Shown here one piece after another: positions 35,567 through 47,934 of a DNA stretch of 64,000 bases (position 1 is its first letter; each line of letters starts with the position of its first letter). The stretch is from NCBI GenBank assembly GCA_026419785.1, contig JAODTK010005685.1:90423-154422 (forward strand), read 5' to 3'. Origin of the DNA: Sclerodactyla briareus (taxonomy: Eukaryota; Echinodermata; Holothuroidea; Dendrochirotida; Sclerodactylidae). The notes beneath the pieces are model-generated. The model saw only the letters and a list, made by a program, of their open reading frames with translations. It searched no databases and had not been told where the DNA came from. The position numbers and the translations under genes are program-made.

Positions 35567-37039
35567 GGTGAACCTGATTACCAGGGGTAGCGGTAGCTTC
35601 AAAATCTAACGGGTCCAATTGAAGGTTGACCCTTCACACCATGAAAAGTTTTTTTAAGGGGTTCTAGGAGCAATTTTAAAGGGTCCAGCCATTTTTGAAT
35701 ATAATATAATGTTAATTTCAATTGCCTTTTAGGCCTTCACATGCATGCATGGCCTCGATGTGTACATATTCATGTGCACTGCGGGGGAGGGACTCGTAGT
35801 GGCAATGTCAGTGTGTGCTTTTTACTAAATTGTTTGGAAACTGCCCATCAAATAAAAAGTTGTAGTGTGCATTGCAAAGTACCGAAACTACTTGTACGAG
35901 AAACCACCTCTCGAAAAAGTTTTAAAGCTTTGTTTATTCTGAATCAGCATTTTCTTTAGTTTGCATACTTCCACCCAGTGTTTGCGAGGGAGAGGGAGTT
36001 CAAATATTTGAGGCCTATTATGTACATGATGTTTTATGTTCAATAAACACATTATTACTGATGCATGGTAGGCAGTGGTTTTCACCAACATCCTTTAATA
36101 ATGTAGGTTTTTTAAGAAGTGTGCATAACTCAGGAAAATTTTATAGTAGCCTAGACCCTTATACTTCTACAGTATAGCTTGGACAGTGTAATGATACTGG
36201 GGTCTTTAACATCCTGCATCAAGAAAAGTCATCCATCCACCGAAAGCCCCTTTGTATCGGAATTTTCTTGTGATATTTTCTGGGGCATATTTTACGTATT
36301 TCATAGAGAAAAATATCAAAACAGGGGGCATCATTTCTGTCCACAGGCTAAACTCGCTAAGTGTTGAATTTTAGACTATCACTTCATACAGGGACCCAGT
36401 ATGACTGAAATATCGAGAAACACAGCGAGAAGAAACCATGTGCTTCAGACTTTTGGTGAAAAGCATCGACGTAGACCTATTTTATACATGTCTGTTGATC
36501 AGTAATATTTTTGGGAGAACGAAAATCAAAAATGTGGTTGTTTATAACGTTCTTCCACAGTGGAATTGTACCAGGACAGATGCTTATAATATATTCTACT
36601 ACTGTATACAGTGTGTGAAATCTCAACGTTTCAAAAGAATCTAAGATGTCTGGTGCATAATGCAGTGACAGTCTGACAGATTCACATGCCTGTTGCTAGA
36701 TAACATCAATGCGACATCGTACATCGTGTGCTAGGATCGATGTCAACAATTTTTGGACCGAGCCAACGGTTTTATCCAGAGTCTACACAGCAGTGACAGC
36801 ACAGTCAAAATACCATGTTGTGGTTGTGTGATATTGCACATCAATGAGCCAGCTCCGCGCTACATAGCGCGACGTACAGACTGAATGCGTTTGTTCTTAG
36901 TGGGCGGGCTACGTTCATAAATTGTATGATTCGAAGCATAATCTTGGTTATTTGTAGTTTTGTTTAAGTGGAATTAGTGGACATTGATTTGCTTTTTAAC
37001 AACTTTAAAAGATTGTGACTCAAACACATTTTTGATGCC
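35567..37039. other. Non-coding stretch, no gene recognised
   Basis: AT-rich and unique-looking. Open frames are below 75 codons with no domain. Confidence 0.5.
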
Positions 37040-37073
37040 GTGACGAATAGTCAGGGAATCTATCAGTCACGTC

Positions 37074-37437
37074 GGTGTGTGTGTGTGTGTGTGTATATTG
37101 TGGTGGGAGTGTGCGTTTGGGATCCAGTTAAAAAAACGGTGACACACAAGGGATCTTTTCCACGTAACTGGGGAACGCGCGAACCGGGATATCCCCGTTT
37201 GTGTGTCCCGTTTCATAGGAAAACGCCCCACACAAAACCGGAATGGGGATATCCCTGGTTCCTGTGTTTCCTTAAAACTGCTGAAAAATGATACTTAGAG
37301 TGGTGGGGTACCCCTAGTAGGTTTTGCACTGATGTCACCCTTTCCATAGGTTTGATGAAGATCAATGTCCCGTTGTGCGTTCCCGTTTGGGCCGCCCTAC
37401 ACAGGTGGTAGTGTGTGTATGTGTGTGTGTGTGTGAC
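37074..37437 (+). repeat. Two (GT)n microsatellites around a short spacer
   Basis: GT repeats occur at about 37074-37094 and 37405-37434 and bracket 310 bp. Within the spacer, 'gggatatccc' type segments appear twice (about 37187 and 37245), so the spacer contains a small internal duplication. Confidence 0.7.
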
Positions 37438-37439
37438 GC

Positions 37440-40400
37440 CCAGCTGTCAACACGATAACTTATAAGGTCTGAGTAAGGTCAGGCTCATCTGGATGGTGTT
37501 CACCCATGATAAGTATATGGACCCTATTTTTTTGGGTTCAGGTCAGAGGTCATATGAGGTCCACAGAGGTCAAAGTCTGGAAAAACCTGTAAACACGATA
37601 AGTCCAGAATGGTTGGTCTGATCAGGGGAATTAGGGGGACCGCTTTCTTATGGGGAGTACGGAACCCTATTGTTTTTGCTTCAGGTCGGGTGAGAGTAGG
37701 TGATTTTTTGGGGGCAAAAATTGGAAATTCATGAAAATTTGATTTTGGCCAATTTTGCCTTGTAAACCCGATAAACTCGACCCCACCCGGATGGCCGAAG
37801 CTCATTCTTGGTAGTTGTGTTCCCCATGATGAGTACATGAACCTATGTTTTGGGGTCAGGTCAGAGGGTCACTGAGGTCACCAGCGGTCAAAGTTGCAAA
37901 CACCTTGTAAACGCGATAAGTACAGTATGGTTAGTCTGATCAAGTGATAATTTGGTTGTATAGCTTTCTTATGGGAGTACAGGAACCCTATGTTTTGGTT
38001 CAGGCGGAAGTGAATTTGGTCGACATAGAAATGTGAAAATTTGTATTCTAGCCAATTTTGGATTGTAAACACGATAACTCGACCCCACCTGGAGGATGAA
38101 GCTCATACTTGGTATGTGTGGCTCCCCATGATGAGTACATGACCCTATTGTTTTTGGGGTCAAGTCAGAGGTCATCTGAGGTACCAGAGGGCAAAGGCTG
38201 TAAAACATTTGTAAACATGATAAGTCCAGAATGGTTGGTCTGATCAGGTTGAAATTATTGTATAGCTTTCTCCTCCTGCCTGCATGCAGCGCATCGATCC
38301 CAGCGTACTAGGTAACCCGTAGGGATGTTGTTGGTCGGGTATAGGGTGTGTTGGTGTGCTTCGTGTTTTATTATTTGGTAAAATAGAAATAAATAATTTG
38401 TAAAAGGTGGTATGTGTTGGCCAGATTAAGTCTTGGTCTTGAATTGGGTATTGTACCGATAACTCGACCCCGCCTGGATGATGAGCTCAACTGGTAGTGT
38501 GTCCCCATGATGAGTACATGAACCCTATTGTTTGGGGTCAGGTCAGAGGTCATCTGATGAGGGTAAGGGAGGTCAAAGTCTGAAACCTGTAAACACGATC
38601 AGTCCAGATGTGTTGGTCTGATCAAGTTGAATAGGTGTTATAGCATTCTTAGGAGAGTACAGGAACCCTATTGTTTTTAGTTCAGGCGGGGTGTGAATTG
38701 GGTCGAAAGATCGAAAAACGGGAAATTTGTGAAAATTCGATATGGGCCAATTCTGGCTTGTAAACCGAGAACTCGACCCAACCCGGATGGATGAAGCTCT
38801 ACTGGGATGTGTGTTCAATGATGAGTTACATGAACCTTATTGTTTTTGGGTCGGTAAGGTCAGAGGCATCTGAGTGTCACCAGAGGTCAAAGTCTGAAAA
38901 ACTGTAAACGCAATAAGCCAGAAGGTTGGTAGATCAAGTTGAAATGTTGGGTTGTTTATTAGCTTGGTTCTTTAGGTGGGGTTAGTACTAGGAACCCTAT
39001 TGTTTTTGGTTTCGGGTGAGGTGAATTTTGTGGTCAAATAGTAAATATTTTGTGAAAAGTGATGTTTTGGCCATTCTGCTTGTCATCGCAGAACTCGACC
39101 CCGCTGATGGATAGCTCATACGTGGTATGTGTTTCCCCCATGATGAGTACATGAACCCTATTGTTTTTGGGTCAGGTCAGAGGTTCTCTAAGGTCAAGGG
39201 AGGTCAAAGTTGAAACCATGTAACACATCATATCCAGAATGGTTGTCTGATCAAGTTGACAGTAGGTGTATAGCATTTCTTATGGCGAGTACAGGAACCC
39301 TATTGTTTTTTAGTTCAGGTCGGGGTGAATTTTGGTCGAAATAGGAAATTTGTGAAACTTCGATATTTTGGCCAATTTGGCTTGTAAACACCGTAACTCG
39401 ACCCCACCCGGATGGATTAAGTTCCTACTTGGTATGTTTTTTCCCATTGAGTACAACCCTCTGTTTTTGGTCCGGTCGAGGTCATCTTAGGTCACCATAG
39501 TTCAAAGTCTGAAACTTGTAAACCCAATAAGTCCAGATGGTTTGGTCTGATCAAGTGGAATTGTTGTATAGCTTTCTTATGGGGAGACAGGGACCCTATT
39601 GTTTTTGGTTGGTCGGAGTCTGAATTTGGTCGGAAATAAGTAAATGGTGAAATTTGATATTTTAGGCCAATTTTGGCTTGTAACATGAAAGCTCGACCCC
39701 ACCTGGAAGGATGAGCTCATACTTTGTATGTGTGTTTCCCTATGATGAGTAAATGCACCCTTTGTTTTTTTTTGGGTCAGGTCAGAGGTCATCTGGGTCA
39801 CGCCGAGGTCAAAGTCTGAAGACCTTGTAAACAGATAGTCCATAATGGTTGGTCTGATCTAGTTTAAATTTTGGTGTATAGCGTTCTTATGGGATACAGG
39901 AACCCTATTTTTTTTGGTTCGGGTCGGGTGATTTTGTCGAAATAGGAAATGTGGTATTGCCACTTTTGGCTTGTGAACACGATAACTCGACCCCACCTGG
40001 ATGATTAAGCTCATACTTACTTTGGTATGTGTGTTCCCCATGATGAGTACATGAACCCTATTGTTGTTTGGGTCAGGTCATAGGTCATCTGAGGTCCAAG
40101 TCTGAAAACCTGTACAGATAAGTCCTGAATGGTTGGTCTGATCAGGTTGCATAGTTGTTAAGTCTTTCTATGGGGATACAGGAACCTATTGTTTTTGGTA
40201 TAAGTTGGGGTGAATTTTTGGTCAAAAATGAGAAAATTGGTGAGAAGTTGATATTTTAGGCCATTCTGGCTTTGATAAACCCGATAACTCGACCCGCCTG
40301 GTGGATGAAAGCTCATACTTGGTAGTGTGTGTTCCCCAATGATAGTACATAAACCCTATTATTTTTGGTCAGGTCAGAGGTCATCTGAGGTCACAGATTT

Positions 40401-40640
40401 GGTTCAGAGTATGAAAAACCTAGTTTTAGACACGATAAGTCCAGAACGGTTTGGTCCAATCAGGTTGACATAGGGTATATCTTTTGAGGGGGAGTACATG
40501 GAAACCCTATTGTTTTTGGTAAAGGGAGGGGTGAATGAGGCTCAGACGGGGGTGTGTATTACCATGATGAGTAAAGAACCCTTATGTTTGGGGTCAGGTC
40601 GGCTTGCCTTCAGGCGGAGCCGTCATCTAAGGTACCAGAG
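37440..40640 (+). repeat. ~300-320 bp satellite array with clustered AGGTCA half-sites
   Basis: About ten units share, in order: 'gtaaacacgataagtccag', 'ggttggtctgatcaagttga', 'tatagctttcttatgggga', 'caggaaccctattgttttt', 'aactcgaccccacctggatg', 'gctcatacttggtatgtgtg', 'ccccatgatgagtacatga', then the AGGTCA cluster. The 'gatgagtacatg' landmark falls at 37828, 38130, 38509, 38820, 39142, about 39447, 39744, 40042, 40341 and 40566. Spacing is 297-322 bp, except for one long interval (about 379 bp) and one short last unit. The long unit contains foreign sequence at about 38270-38400. Units are diverged by many single-base gaps, and no frame is shared, so the array is not coding. Confidence 0.92.
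37540..37572 (+). promoter_or_regulatory. Clustered AGGTCA half-sites, example from satellite unit 1
   Basis: AGGTCA-G-AGGTCA forms a perfect DR1 at 37540-37552. It is followed by AGGTCC at 37557 and AGGTCA at 37567. In other units the second and third hexamers are separated by TCTG (a DR4), and the last by CCAG-type spacers. This matches nuclear-receptor binding geometry; use in vivo is unproven. Confidence 0.3.
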
Positions 40641-41569
40641 TTCAAAGTCTTGAAACTTTGAAATTTATTGTGTTGTTTGTGTTTTGTTTAGCTTATTACA
40701 TTAATGTTTGGGTGTACAGGAACCCTTATTTATTGTTTGGTTGGTAAAGCCCACTTAGGGAATGTCTAGAATGCTTGTCAGAAAGATGCTTTTTGGTTGT
40801 TGTTGGTGTAATATCTCAGTTTCATGTTTTGGGGTATGTTTTGTGTATCTTGGGTTGACAGAAGAAGTGCAAGAATCACTAAGCCTTTGGCTTGCTGGTT
40901 CTTATTATATTTGACTTGGTTTTTTGACGCAGTTTACATCTTGTACTGTTTGCATTCAGGATATTTTTTGGTGGGGACCTTTGAGTTTCTTGATACAATG
41001 ATTCCCGACGAGTGTTCCACAGGCGGAAGTAAGGGGTCTATGACGCACAGACACGCAAGAACGCGACCCCTTGTGATACTGTGTTGTCTTCTCAAAACAG
41101 ACCTTTTTTAACGGGGTTGTATGAATTAAGGTGAACTTAATACTACGTTCAGAGTAATGATAGAGTTTCAGGAATTATGATTAGATGTCAGAGTAATTAT
41201 GATTCATTTCATGTTCCTTTTACTTCATTTCCACGGAAATGAAAGTGGGATACTGTTTCATCATGCATTGGCAGTACAAACATCTCCCACACATCGTACT
41301 TGACTCTTTGTGGCCCAGTCAAAACTATGGCTGAGTGTGTGGACTGTTGTCCTGTTTTCTGATTATTTAGTGAGTGTTAATAGTGTGCTCGTTTTGTGTC
41401 TTTATTGTGTTGTTATTTGGAATGATTTTCCAGCTTGATGACCATTTGTGCAGAGGTGAGGCGAATATTGGAACTGTCTATTTAGTATAATCATTTTATA
41501 GTGTGGTTATGAGCGAGTTCAGGTCTGATAGATTTATCTTTTGTTAGTGCACAGAAGCTTATGTTTTGG
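40641..41569. other. Non-coding stretch, no gene recognised
   Basis: T- and G-leaning unique sequence after the satellite. One frame of 95 codons (40824-41111) is hydrophobic at its start but has no recognised family. Confidence 0.5.
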
Positions 41570-42000
41570 AAAAGTTTTTATTGTTGCAAGTTGGAACGCC
41601 ATGATTCTTATTGGGGGGGGGGGTTGGTTATAGATGAATGATTGGTCCCATTCCCCCCACTTTTTTTTTTTGTGGGGAATTTGGTAGCCAACCCCCCTGC
41701 TACTACGTCATGGAAAATCAGTGGCCCTATTATGCAGTTTGTGGTGGTCCAATAAAAATCCTCAGGAATTTAATATATGCTGCCATGGAGGGTCAAATTA
41801 TTCTCCCCCCTGTGGTCACCTGATAGTGCATGTTTGACGAAAAATGTCACGTTTTCCATTGGGGAAATAGGGGGGGGGGGTTGATAGTGAATCATTGGTC
41901 CCCGTCCCCTCATTGATGTGTGGCCAATCCCCCTGCTGGTTTACCTATGGGCGTCAGTGGTTGTTATGCGGCTTGATGGCAAGTAGGATTCCTGGGAAAC
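41570..42000 (+). repeat. Two-unit ~250 bp tandem duplication with poly-G
   Basis: Unit 1 contains 'ccatgattcttattgggggg', then 'gggttggttatagatgaatgattggtccc', 'aaccccc', 'ctgctac' and 'cagtggccctattatg'. Unit 2, about 250 bp on, contains 'ccattggggaaatagg', a long G run, 'gttgatagtgaatcattggtcc', 'ccaatccccctgctgg' and 'cagtggttgttatg'. The order is the same with moderate divergence. Confidence 0.65.
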
Positions 42001-43277
42001 TTAAATGTTCTGGACTCTGGGACAGACACTATTAGTCCACCGTGTATGAAGTCAAACCCCCCATCTGCACCCGCCCCAGGATTTAAAAAAATCAGTGTTA
42101 GATGCCTCTTCCTCTCCTCCTCTTTAGCAGATGTTGCACCATTTGGGACCCTGTGCCAAGGAGCGTGGTAGAAAAAAGGTGCATCCCTTTGTTAACACTC
42201 TGCTGCCTACTCCAATATTCCTGGGCTGTCTTTAGAATTTGGAAGAGCGCCCTATTGGAGAGAGCGCGACTGGCATTCAGATGTTGCTGACTGTATATGA
42301 TGCCAATGAGTGAACTGACACGGATGATTTCCGTGAGAGCAACAGCATTAGACGCCAAAGGGCAAATGAATCAAGAGGGTGACAAGGAGTACTGTGCCAA
42401 ACTGTAAAGGTTCATCTTTAAAATTAGTGGTTTTTATCAAATAGTTTACGAGGCAGCGTCGGGAGATGAGGTAAAAGGGGGCGGGGGGGGCGTTCTTCAG
42501 CACTCAAAGGTCTGAAGCAAGGTGTCGCATTTTCAAAGTGCCAATGGCACATTGTACCCCAACTGGAAAGTTATGTATTACCCATGTTAATGTTCTGTGT
42601 AAAAACATGGCTGTGAAACTTTCATTGAGATGGGGACTGGTTGATGAGCCGTGTTGGCATAAGGTGCGTTGATTCCCCGCAAGCGCTCAATCACGGCACA
42701 GGAGGAGAAAATGTCATGCGGAATTTCTTACACTGATTTTGCAAGCAAGAATTGCAGAAATAATGCACTAGTACAGTCTACAATACTGTTGACATTGATC
42801 GTGATCTTAGAACAGCCAAGATACATTCTTTTTATCGTCCACACAGGATCATGAAAAAAAGGACTAGGCCAATCCATACAATAGCATATTGGCTCAAGCA
42901 TATGGTGTATTAGATTATACGATGCACATACACAGAATGCGTTACTGTACAAATTCCACATGTGACCCAGTAACAAATCAGAACATGGGAGGAGAAATCC
43001 ACCCCATCTATTCAATTCCATGCAATATAAACATATGGTCAGATCTAGGATTAGGTAAATTAGGTAAATGAACCAATAAGATTTTCAGTCTAAAATATGC
43101 TGAATTATGTATTTGATTGTTTAAATTTATTAGACAATTTGTTTGGAAAGTGTTTAGATCGTCACAAAACTTGAGAGGGTGGTCTACCCTCCGTACCAAG
43201 GAAATTCAACTTTATTCAGGGTACTCAAGGGTATTCATGTGTCTAATTTGGCATTGATTTTATGCACTTTTTGAAAG
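42001..43277. other. Non-coding stretch, no gene recognised
   Basis: Unique-looking sequence. A G-run lies near 42478-42491. Overlapping frames of up to 97 codons have no domain. Confidence 0.5.
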
Positions 43278-43285
43278 CTTCCAGG
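43278..43285 (+). repeat. 8 bp target-site duplication, left copy
   Basis: CTTCCAGG directly precedes the terminal repeat and recurs exactly at 45241-45248 after the other end. An 8 bp duplication is the hallmark of hAT insertions. Confidence 0.85.
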
Positions 43286-45240
43286 TAAGGCTGCACGGTT
43301 GACTCGGTTAAAAACGGAAATCCGGATTGAACCGTTTTGGTTGACTCGATTTTGAAATTTGCAGATAGAAAACGGGAATAACCGTAAACGCCGAAAAAAT
43401 TGAGTCGACCCGACCCCAAACGGCTAAAAACGAGTCATTGAAAAATCTGAACGCAATCCACACTCAGTTAGAGCGGCAGGAGCCCTGAGGGTCGTTGAAA
43501 CATTCAGTATATTAGGCACACGCCATTGAACGTCGCATAGTAACTCAATTGAAGTGGTCACTGGGGACTGGAGTATGTGTACTTTCCTGGCAGCAATAAA
43601 TCATAGTGAACTAATAGAACCTATCAATTTCATCATGCTGTTGTCTCTGCGTTCCTTTATTTTAATTACCATCGGGCTATAAGTACATTCCATATCCCCA
43701 ACGTATTGGTGCTAACTTTACTCTTCCACCTTTCAAGACAGGTAAGTGGAATATGATGTCATTTCTTGTGTTGCAAGTTAGCCACGCCCCATTCAGTTTG
43801 GACTGTTCCATTTATGGACAAGGGGTCAAACTCACAAGGTGTGTGACGTTTGGTGTAGCACGTGTACTAAAGTTGAAGCTTCTCATTGGTCAACATTCAG
43901 CTGTTTAGGAATTAATTACCTTAGCTAACAAACACCGGTACCAAAATCAAATTATGTATTGTCGCCTATCCACGTCCGCCGCCGCGTATATCGCGGCTCA
44001 ATGCGCAACCTGTTTTGGAAAATGATATAAACGCCCCAACGTGTGTTGCCGAGCTGGGTACTTTTCATTATGCCCAAATATACTGCCGCCGGACATTGCA
44101 GCTCGTGGTTAACGTAATAATTGAACTGAATTGCAAAGCTATATGTTGCTTACTCGCCCAATGCTGTTGCACTAGTTTCAAGAAATGTTGGGAACACGTG
44201 GTATTCACCTACTACTGTTCCTAGCATTAGACAATGCATTCCATGTACAGTGCGTTACACACACGACCAAGTCGGCCACTCCTATTAATTTGGTACAGGC
44301 CGCCGACAGCAAAACCTTTTTATCGCCCACAATTAACATCTATGGGAGTTCTAACTGACTCTGTGAATAAGGGATGGAATTATTAGCGAATGTAGATTCA
44401 CTTCGATCCGCGATACTGCAATGTATTTGCGTGTGGGCATACAATTCTATAAATGAATTTAAGGTGGAATAATTAGGTTATTGGTGGAAAGAAAATATTC
44501 TATACATAAAGGGTTAGCGCAAGATCGGTGGTTTTTAGGTGATTAGACTGTGCCCTGGCTTCATTTTTCTTGCCTAAATAATCACAGTTACCGTTTGGGG
44601 CTTTGGGGCCACCGGTAATCGCACAAGCGATCTGTTTGTACTGTGCTGTTCGGCTACAGGCGTCGTGACCTCATTAGTGTGGTTTTTTTTTTTTTTCTGC
44701 ACGTGCATGTGTAATAAAGAGAGACACGTAGTATGATGATCAGTGTGCAGGTTTATTGCCAATTATTTGTTCATTCCCCCATAATAATGGAAACAGTCGG
44801 AATTGATGGAAAAGATTGTCCTGTATTTACACAGCTGAAATAGTGTACTAGACAGGATAGGAGGGGATAACAATGCTGGATTTTATCACTAATGGCAATT
44901 AAACTAGATGGAGTCACGGGAAGGAAACACATAATATCAAGATCACGCTGGCTCTGTTTTCTTATGAGTTTTTAGTAGAATTACAATTTCAGTACTAACA
45001 AAATAATGATAAGGGCTATACATATCTTTGAACTCGAGGACGCATGTCTAATTGCGCCTAAGGTAACACTCGCTCTCACGCGGGGACCGTGTTTGGGGTT
45101 CACGGAGCAGTACGTCCCCCTTGGCGCAAATACATCTGTGAACGGATCGGTCAAAACCAAAAAAAAACGGTTTGACTCGGATAGCAAATCGGGGGGGGAA
45201 ACCGACCGGTTTTGGTCAGGAACTAACCGTTGCAGCCTTA
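43286..45240 (+). mobile_element. Non-autonomous hAT-like transposon, copy A
   Basis: The 1955 bp element begins TAAGGCTGCACGGTT and ends with the near-perfect inverted image AACCGTTGCAGCCTTA. It is flanked by a perfect 8 bp duplication. Both ends hold several short 'cggtt/aaccg' motifs within about 200 bp, like the subterminal motifs that hAT transposases bind. The interior has no frame above 95 codons and no transposase or BED zinc-finger signature, so mobility would need a transposase from elsewhere. It aligns over its length, in inverted orientation, with 51767-53736. The family assignment comes from duplication length and end sequence. Confidence 0.85.
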
Positions 45241-45248
45241 CTTCCAGG
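45241..45248 (+). repeat. 8 bp target-site duplication, right copy
   Basis: CTTCCAGG, identical to 43278-43285. Confidence 0.85.
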
Positions 45249-46904
45249 ATTCTCACAAAAAAACTTAGTGAATGTGGTCCGTCTCAGTCCTAGGGAGATA
45301 GTGATGTGTCTAAATCATAATTTATTATTCAATTGAATTCAAATTGGTGGTAGAGTTTGTGGGTTGAAGATCAAAATGAAACGTGGTGGTGTGGTCCACC
45401 TTTGGCCGAAGATTTGAAGGTGACACTGGTCACGGGTCAGTGCATTTATTAAATAAAACACTTGGGCCTGGCAAACTGAGTCACTCCATGATGTTGTTCG
45501 TTAGCTTCCTGGCTTAACGTTATCTATGCTAACTAGCAGATTGCTCCCTTTCTACCTCTTAAGATTAGGATCGGAACAACCTAAAAGTGCTGAAGGGAGG
45601 TATACCATGTGTCAAGAATCTGCCCAAGTATTGTGAATGTATAGACCAAAACACAGGCTTCTACCCAAGGCCTGCAGATGCTTGTTGACAAATTGTTCAA
45701 TAGCGCCCTCTTTTCCAGCTTTGCTTGCGATGCTGTTGGGGTTATACCTTGTGTGTACAGTACTTGTGTTGACTGAGTGATCACCAAGAATGGGATATAA
45801 CCTAGCTGCTTAGACAATAATAAGTAATGTCCACTTAGCGCCTATAAATATTAGTCATAGACAGAATCATGCAGACGTCTGTTAGCAGCTATCAAATTTT
45901 GGGTGAGTGGGTAAAAAAAAAAAAAAAATTCGGTGCATACCCACTGATGCACTCGTGCCTTCAATTTCCAGTGAAACAGCGCGTGGAAATGAACTTTTTG
46001 GATGGTATTTGTAGCTGCAAACAAAAAATCAAGCGTGTCTCGAAAATATATGTTTGGAGGACGCAAAACTATACTTTCCTCTTAAAAAATAGGCGGTTAA
46101 ATTTTTCTGTCCAATATGGGTAGATATGATGGGGTGGTCTGTAAGAAGAGAGGAATAGAAGGAAGTTGTAGTGTCATAATGCATGTACGAAGGGTTATCT
46201 TCCAACTCATGGAACTCATAAAAAACATCCATTAATCTGGAGACCATACGTGACAAGTATGTGTGGGGTTGGTAGAAAAAAAACAAAACAAGAGCATTAA
46301 GTTGACATTCACTTTGCCATTACCACTGTTGGAACACAACTGCAGGGATCGAAATGCGGGTAGGGATCAGAGTCCAGGGGTTACTTTTCGGAAGGAAGAG
46401 CCCTGGTTCGGGGAAGCGGGCTGGGGGACCAGGGGTATTGTGATTAGGACCAGTGGCTATGCATACACTTCCTGCATTCCGACGAAGGGCCTTTTCAAAT
46501 GAGAAAATCAAACCCCAGAGGTACAAAACCACTCAAATGCATTTACTACATACACGAAGTGTCAGTCTGCCATCAAAAATGAAATAGTGCTTGCTGCAAT
46601 TATAGTTAGGCCTACCTAAATGGGACCAAGTGAAGCCCAGGGGCTTTTTCTCCCCTCCCCTAACTAACCCCCTGGTTTATACAATTCGTTAGGACCTAGG
46701 CTATGTTGTATTTTGGGGAGGCCAGGGCCCCTGGGCCCCATTACGTGAACCCTATGGCAGCCGATGTTCTTGACCCATTCCACAGTCCTGGTTGTGAATG
46801 TATGAACATCATGCCCCACAGTTCTCCATTGTTTCTCTAATAAGCCTGTTTATGGATATGCAGTTGAATGAGAGATAAAACTATTGTGGGCTGAGGTCAG
46901 GAGA
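45249..46904. other. Non-coding stretch, no gene recognised
   Basis: Unique-looking sequence with a 16-base A run near 45913. Nothing coding was recognised; frames of 70-85 codons overlap on both strands. Confidence 0.5.
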
Positions 46905-47150
46905 TACATGCAGTGTACAGAACAATCTTTAAACTCCCCTAATGGGAACTACACTCACAAACACCAAACTTTACAGATCCACCCCCTTCCCAATACTCAT
47001 CAAAATTACATTGGAAAGATGCAAAAATAGTGCGACTCGACGCGTGGTGAAGGTGCAGTTCAAAAATAGGAGGTGGGTAATGGTAGAAGCTATGGTGAAG
47101 AATCTTATCGATACCTCCCAAAAAACTGTTCAGTGGTGAGCATGCCACCT
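46905..47150 (+). repeat. Dispersed repeat family R, copy 1 (uninterrupted)
   Basis: Colinear with 58190-58410 and with the minus strand of the flanks of the element at 51767-53736. It reads 'cagtgtacagaacaatcttt', 'aaactcccc', 'aaactttacagatccaccccc', 'ccaatactcatcaaaatta', 'gtggtgaaggtgcagttcaaaaatagg', then 'aaactgttcagtggtgagca'. At about 46968-46985 it preserves the uninterrupted version of the site where hAT copy B inserted. Confidence 0.75.
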
Positions 47151-47934
47151 GATGGACCATGAACAGATTCATAGATAAAGTAAACCAATAATATATCTTG
47201 CTCTCCTAGCGACAGCCAAACTGACTCAGTATAATTCTTTAAGGTATGTTAATGGAGCGTAAGGGCATCCTGGGTCTCTGCTTTCCCAATCCCGCACCGG
47301 GGCCCCCATCTGCTCGCTCTCCGTCGGGTCCCCTATTTATGATCTTGAGTTTTTGATTGTAGTCTGTATCTGGAGCGTTTGTCTAGGCCCTCCATTAGTG
47401 TTCCAGATGCGTATTGGCGCTGCAGTCTCCGAGTTTAACATCGTTAGTGCAATTATCACCACATGATCCCGTAGTAGTATCATGCTACGCGTCCTCCTCC
47501 TACCTTCCCACGCAGATTGAACACACACACTCCCCGCTGATGCTACTGCTACACCGTCGATGCTGCGGTAGACAGACGTACCTCACAGGAGGCAGGCAGC
47601 GTCTGAAACATAGACCGACATGGAATTAATACTGTGTAGGGTTGAGAAGGCGGACCCTCGTATGTAGTGGGGGCGAAATGCCAAGTTGATATCAGTCTTC
47701 TAGTATTTCCGTGGATGGGGGCGGAGGCTCGAGGGCGAAGTGTCACGTTGGGGGACATTCCCCCCCGCTATACTTCATGTAGTACCTAAGTGTATCTGCA
47801 TCTTCCTACCCTCTCCAGCGGAATCATATATGAGATGCCTCCCAAAAGATTGAGAAGTGGGTCCGAAATGTCTTTCAGTCCCAAACCCCTTCTTCAAATA
47901 AAATTGCCTTTCATTTCAGTCACTACTTAGGATT
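47151..47934. other. Non-coding stretch, no gene recognised
   Basis: Part of 47280-47780 is richer in CpG than its surroundings, but no exon or domain is recognised. Confidence 0.45.

Noticed and set aside
37440..40640. CRISPR array
   Set aside because: Units are ~300 bp and repeated over their whole length, with no short repeat/unique spacer alternation; the genome is eukaryotic in character.
46340..46510. MITE-like inverted ends around a GGG/CCC-rich patch
   Set aside because: Putative ends share only a few bases; no target duplication or second copy was seen.
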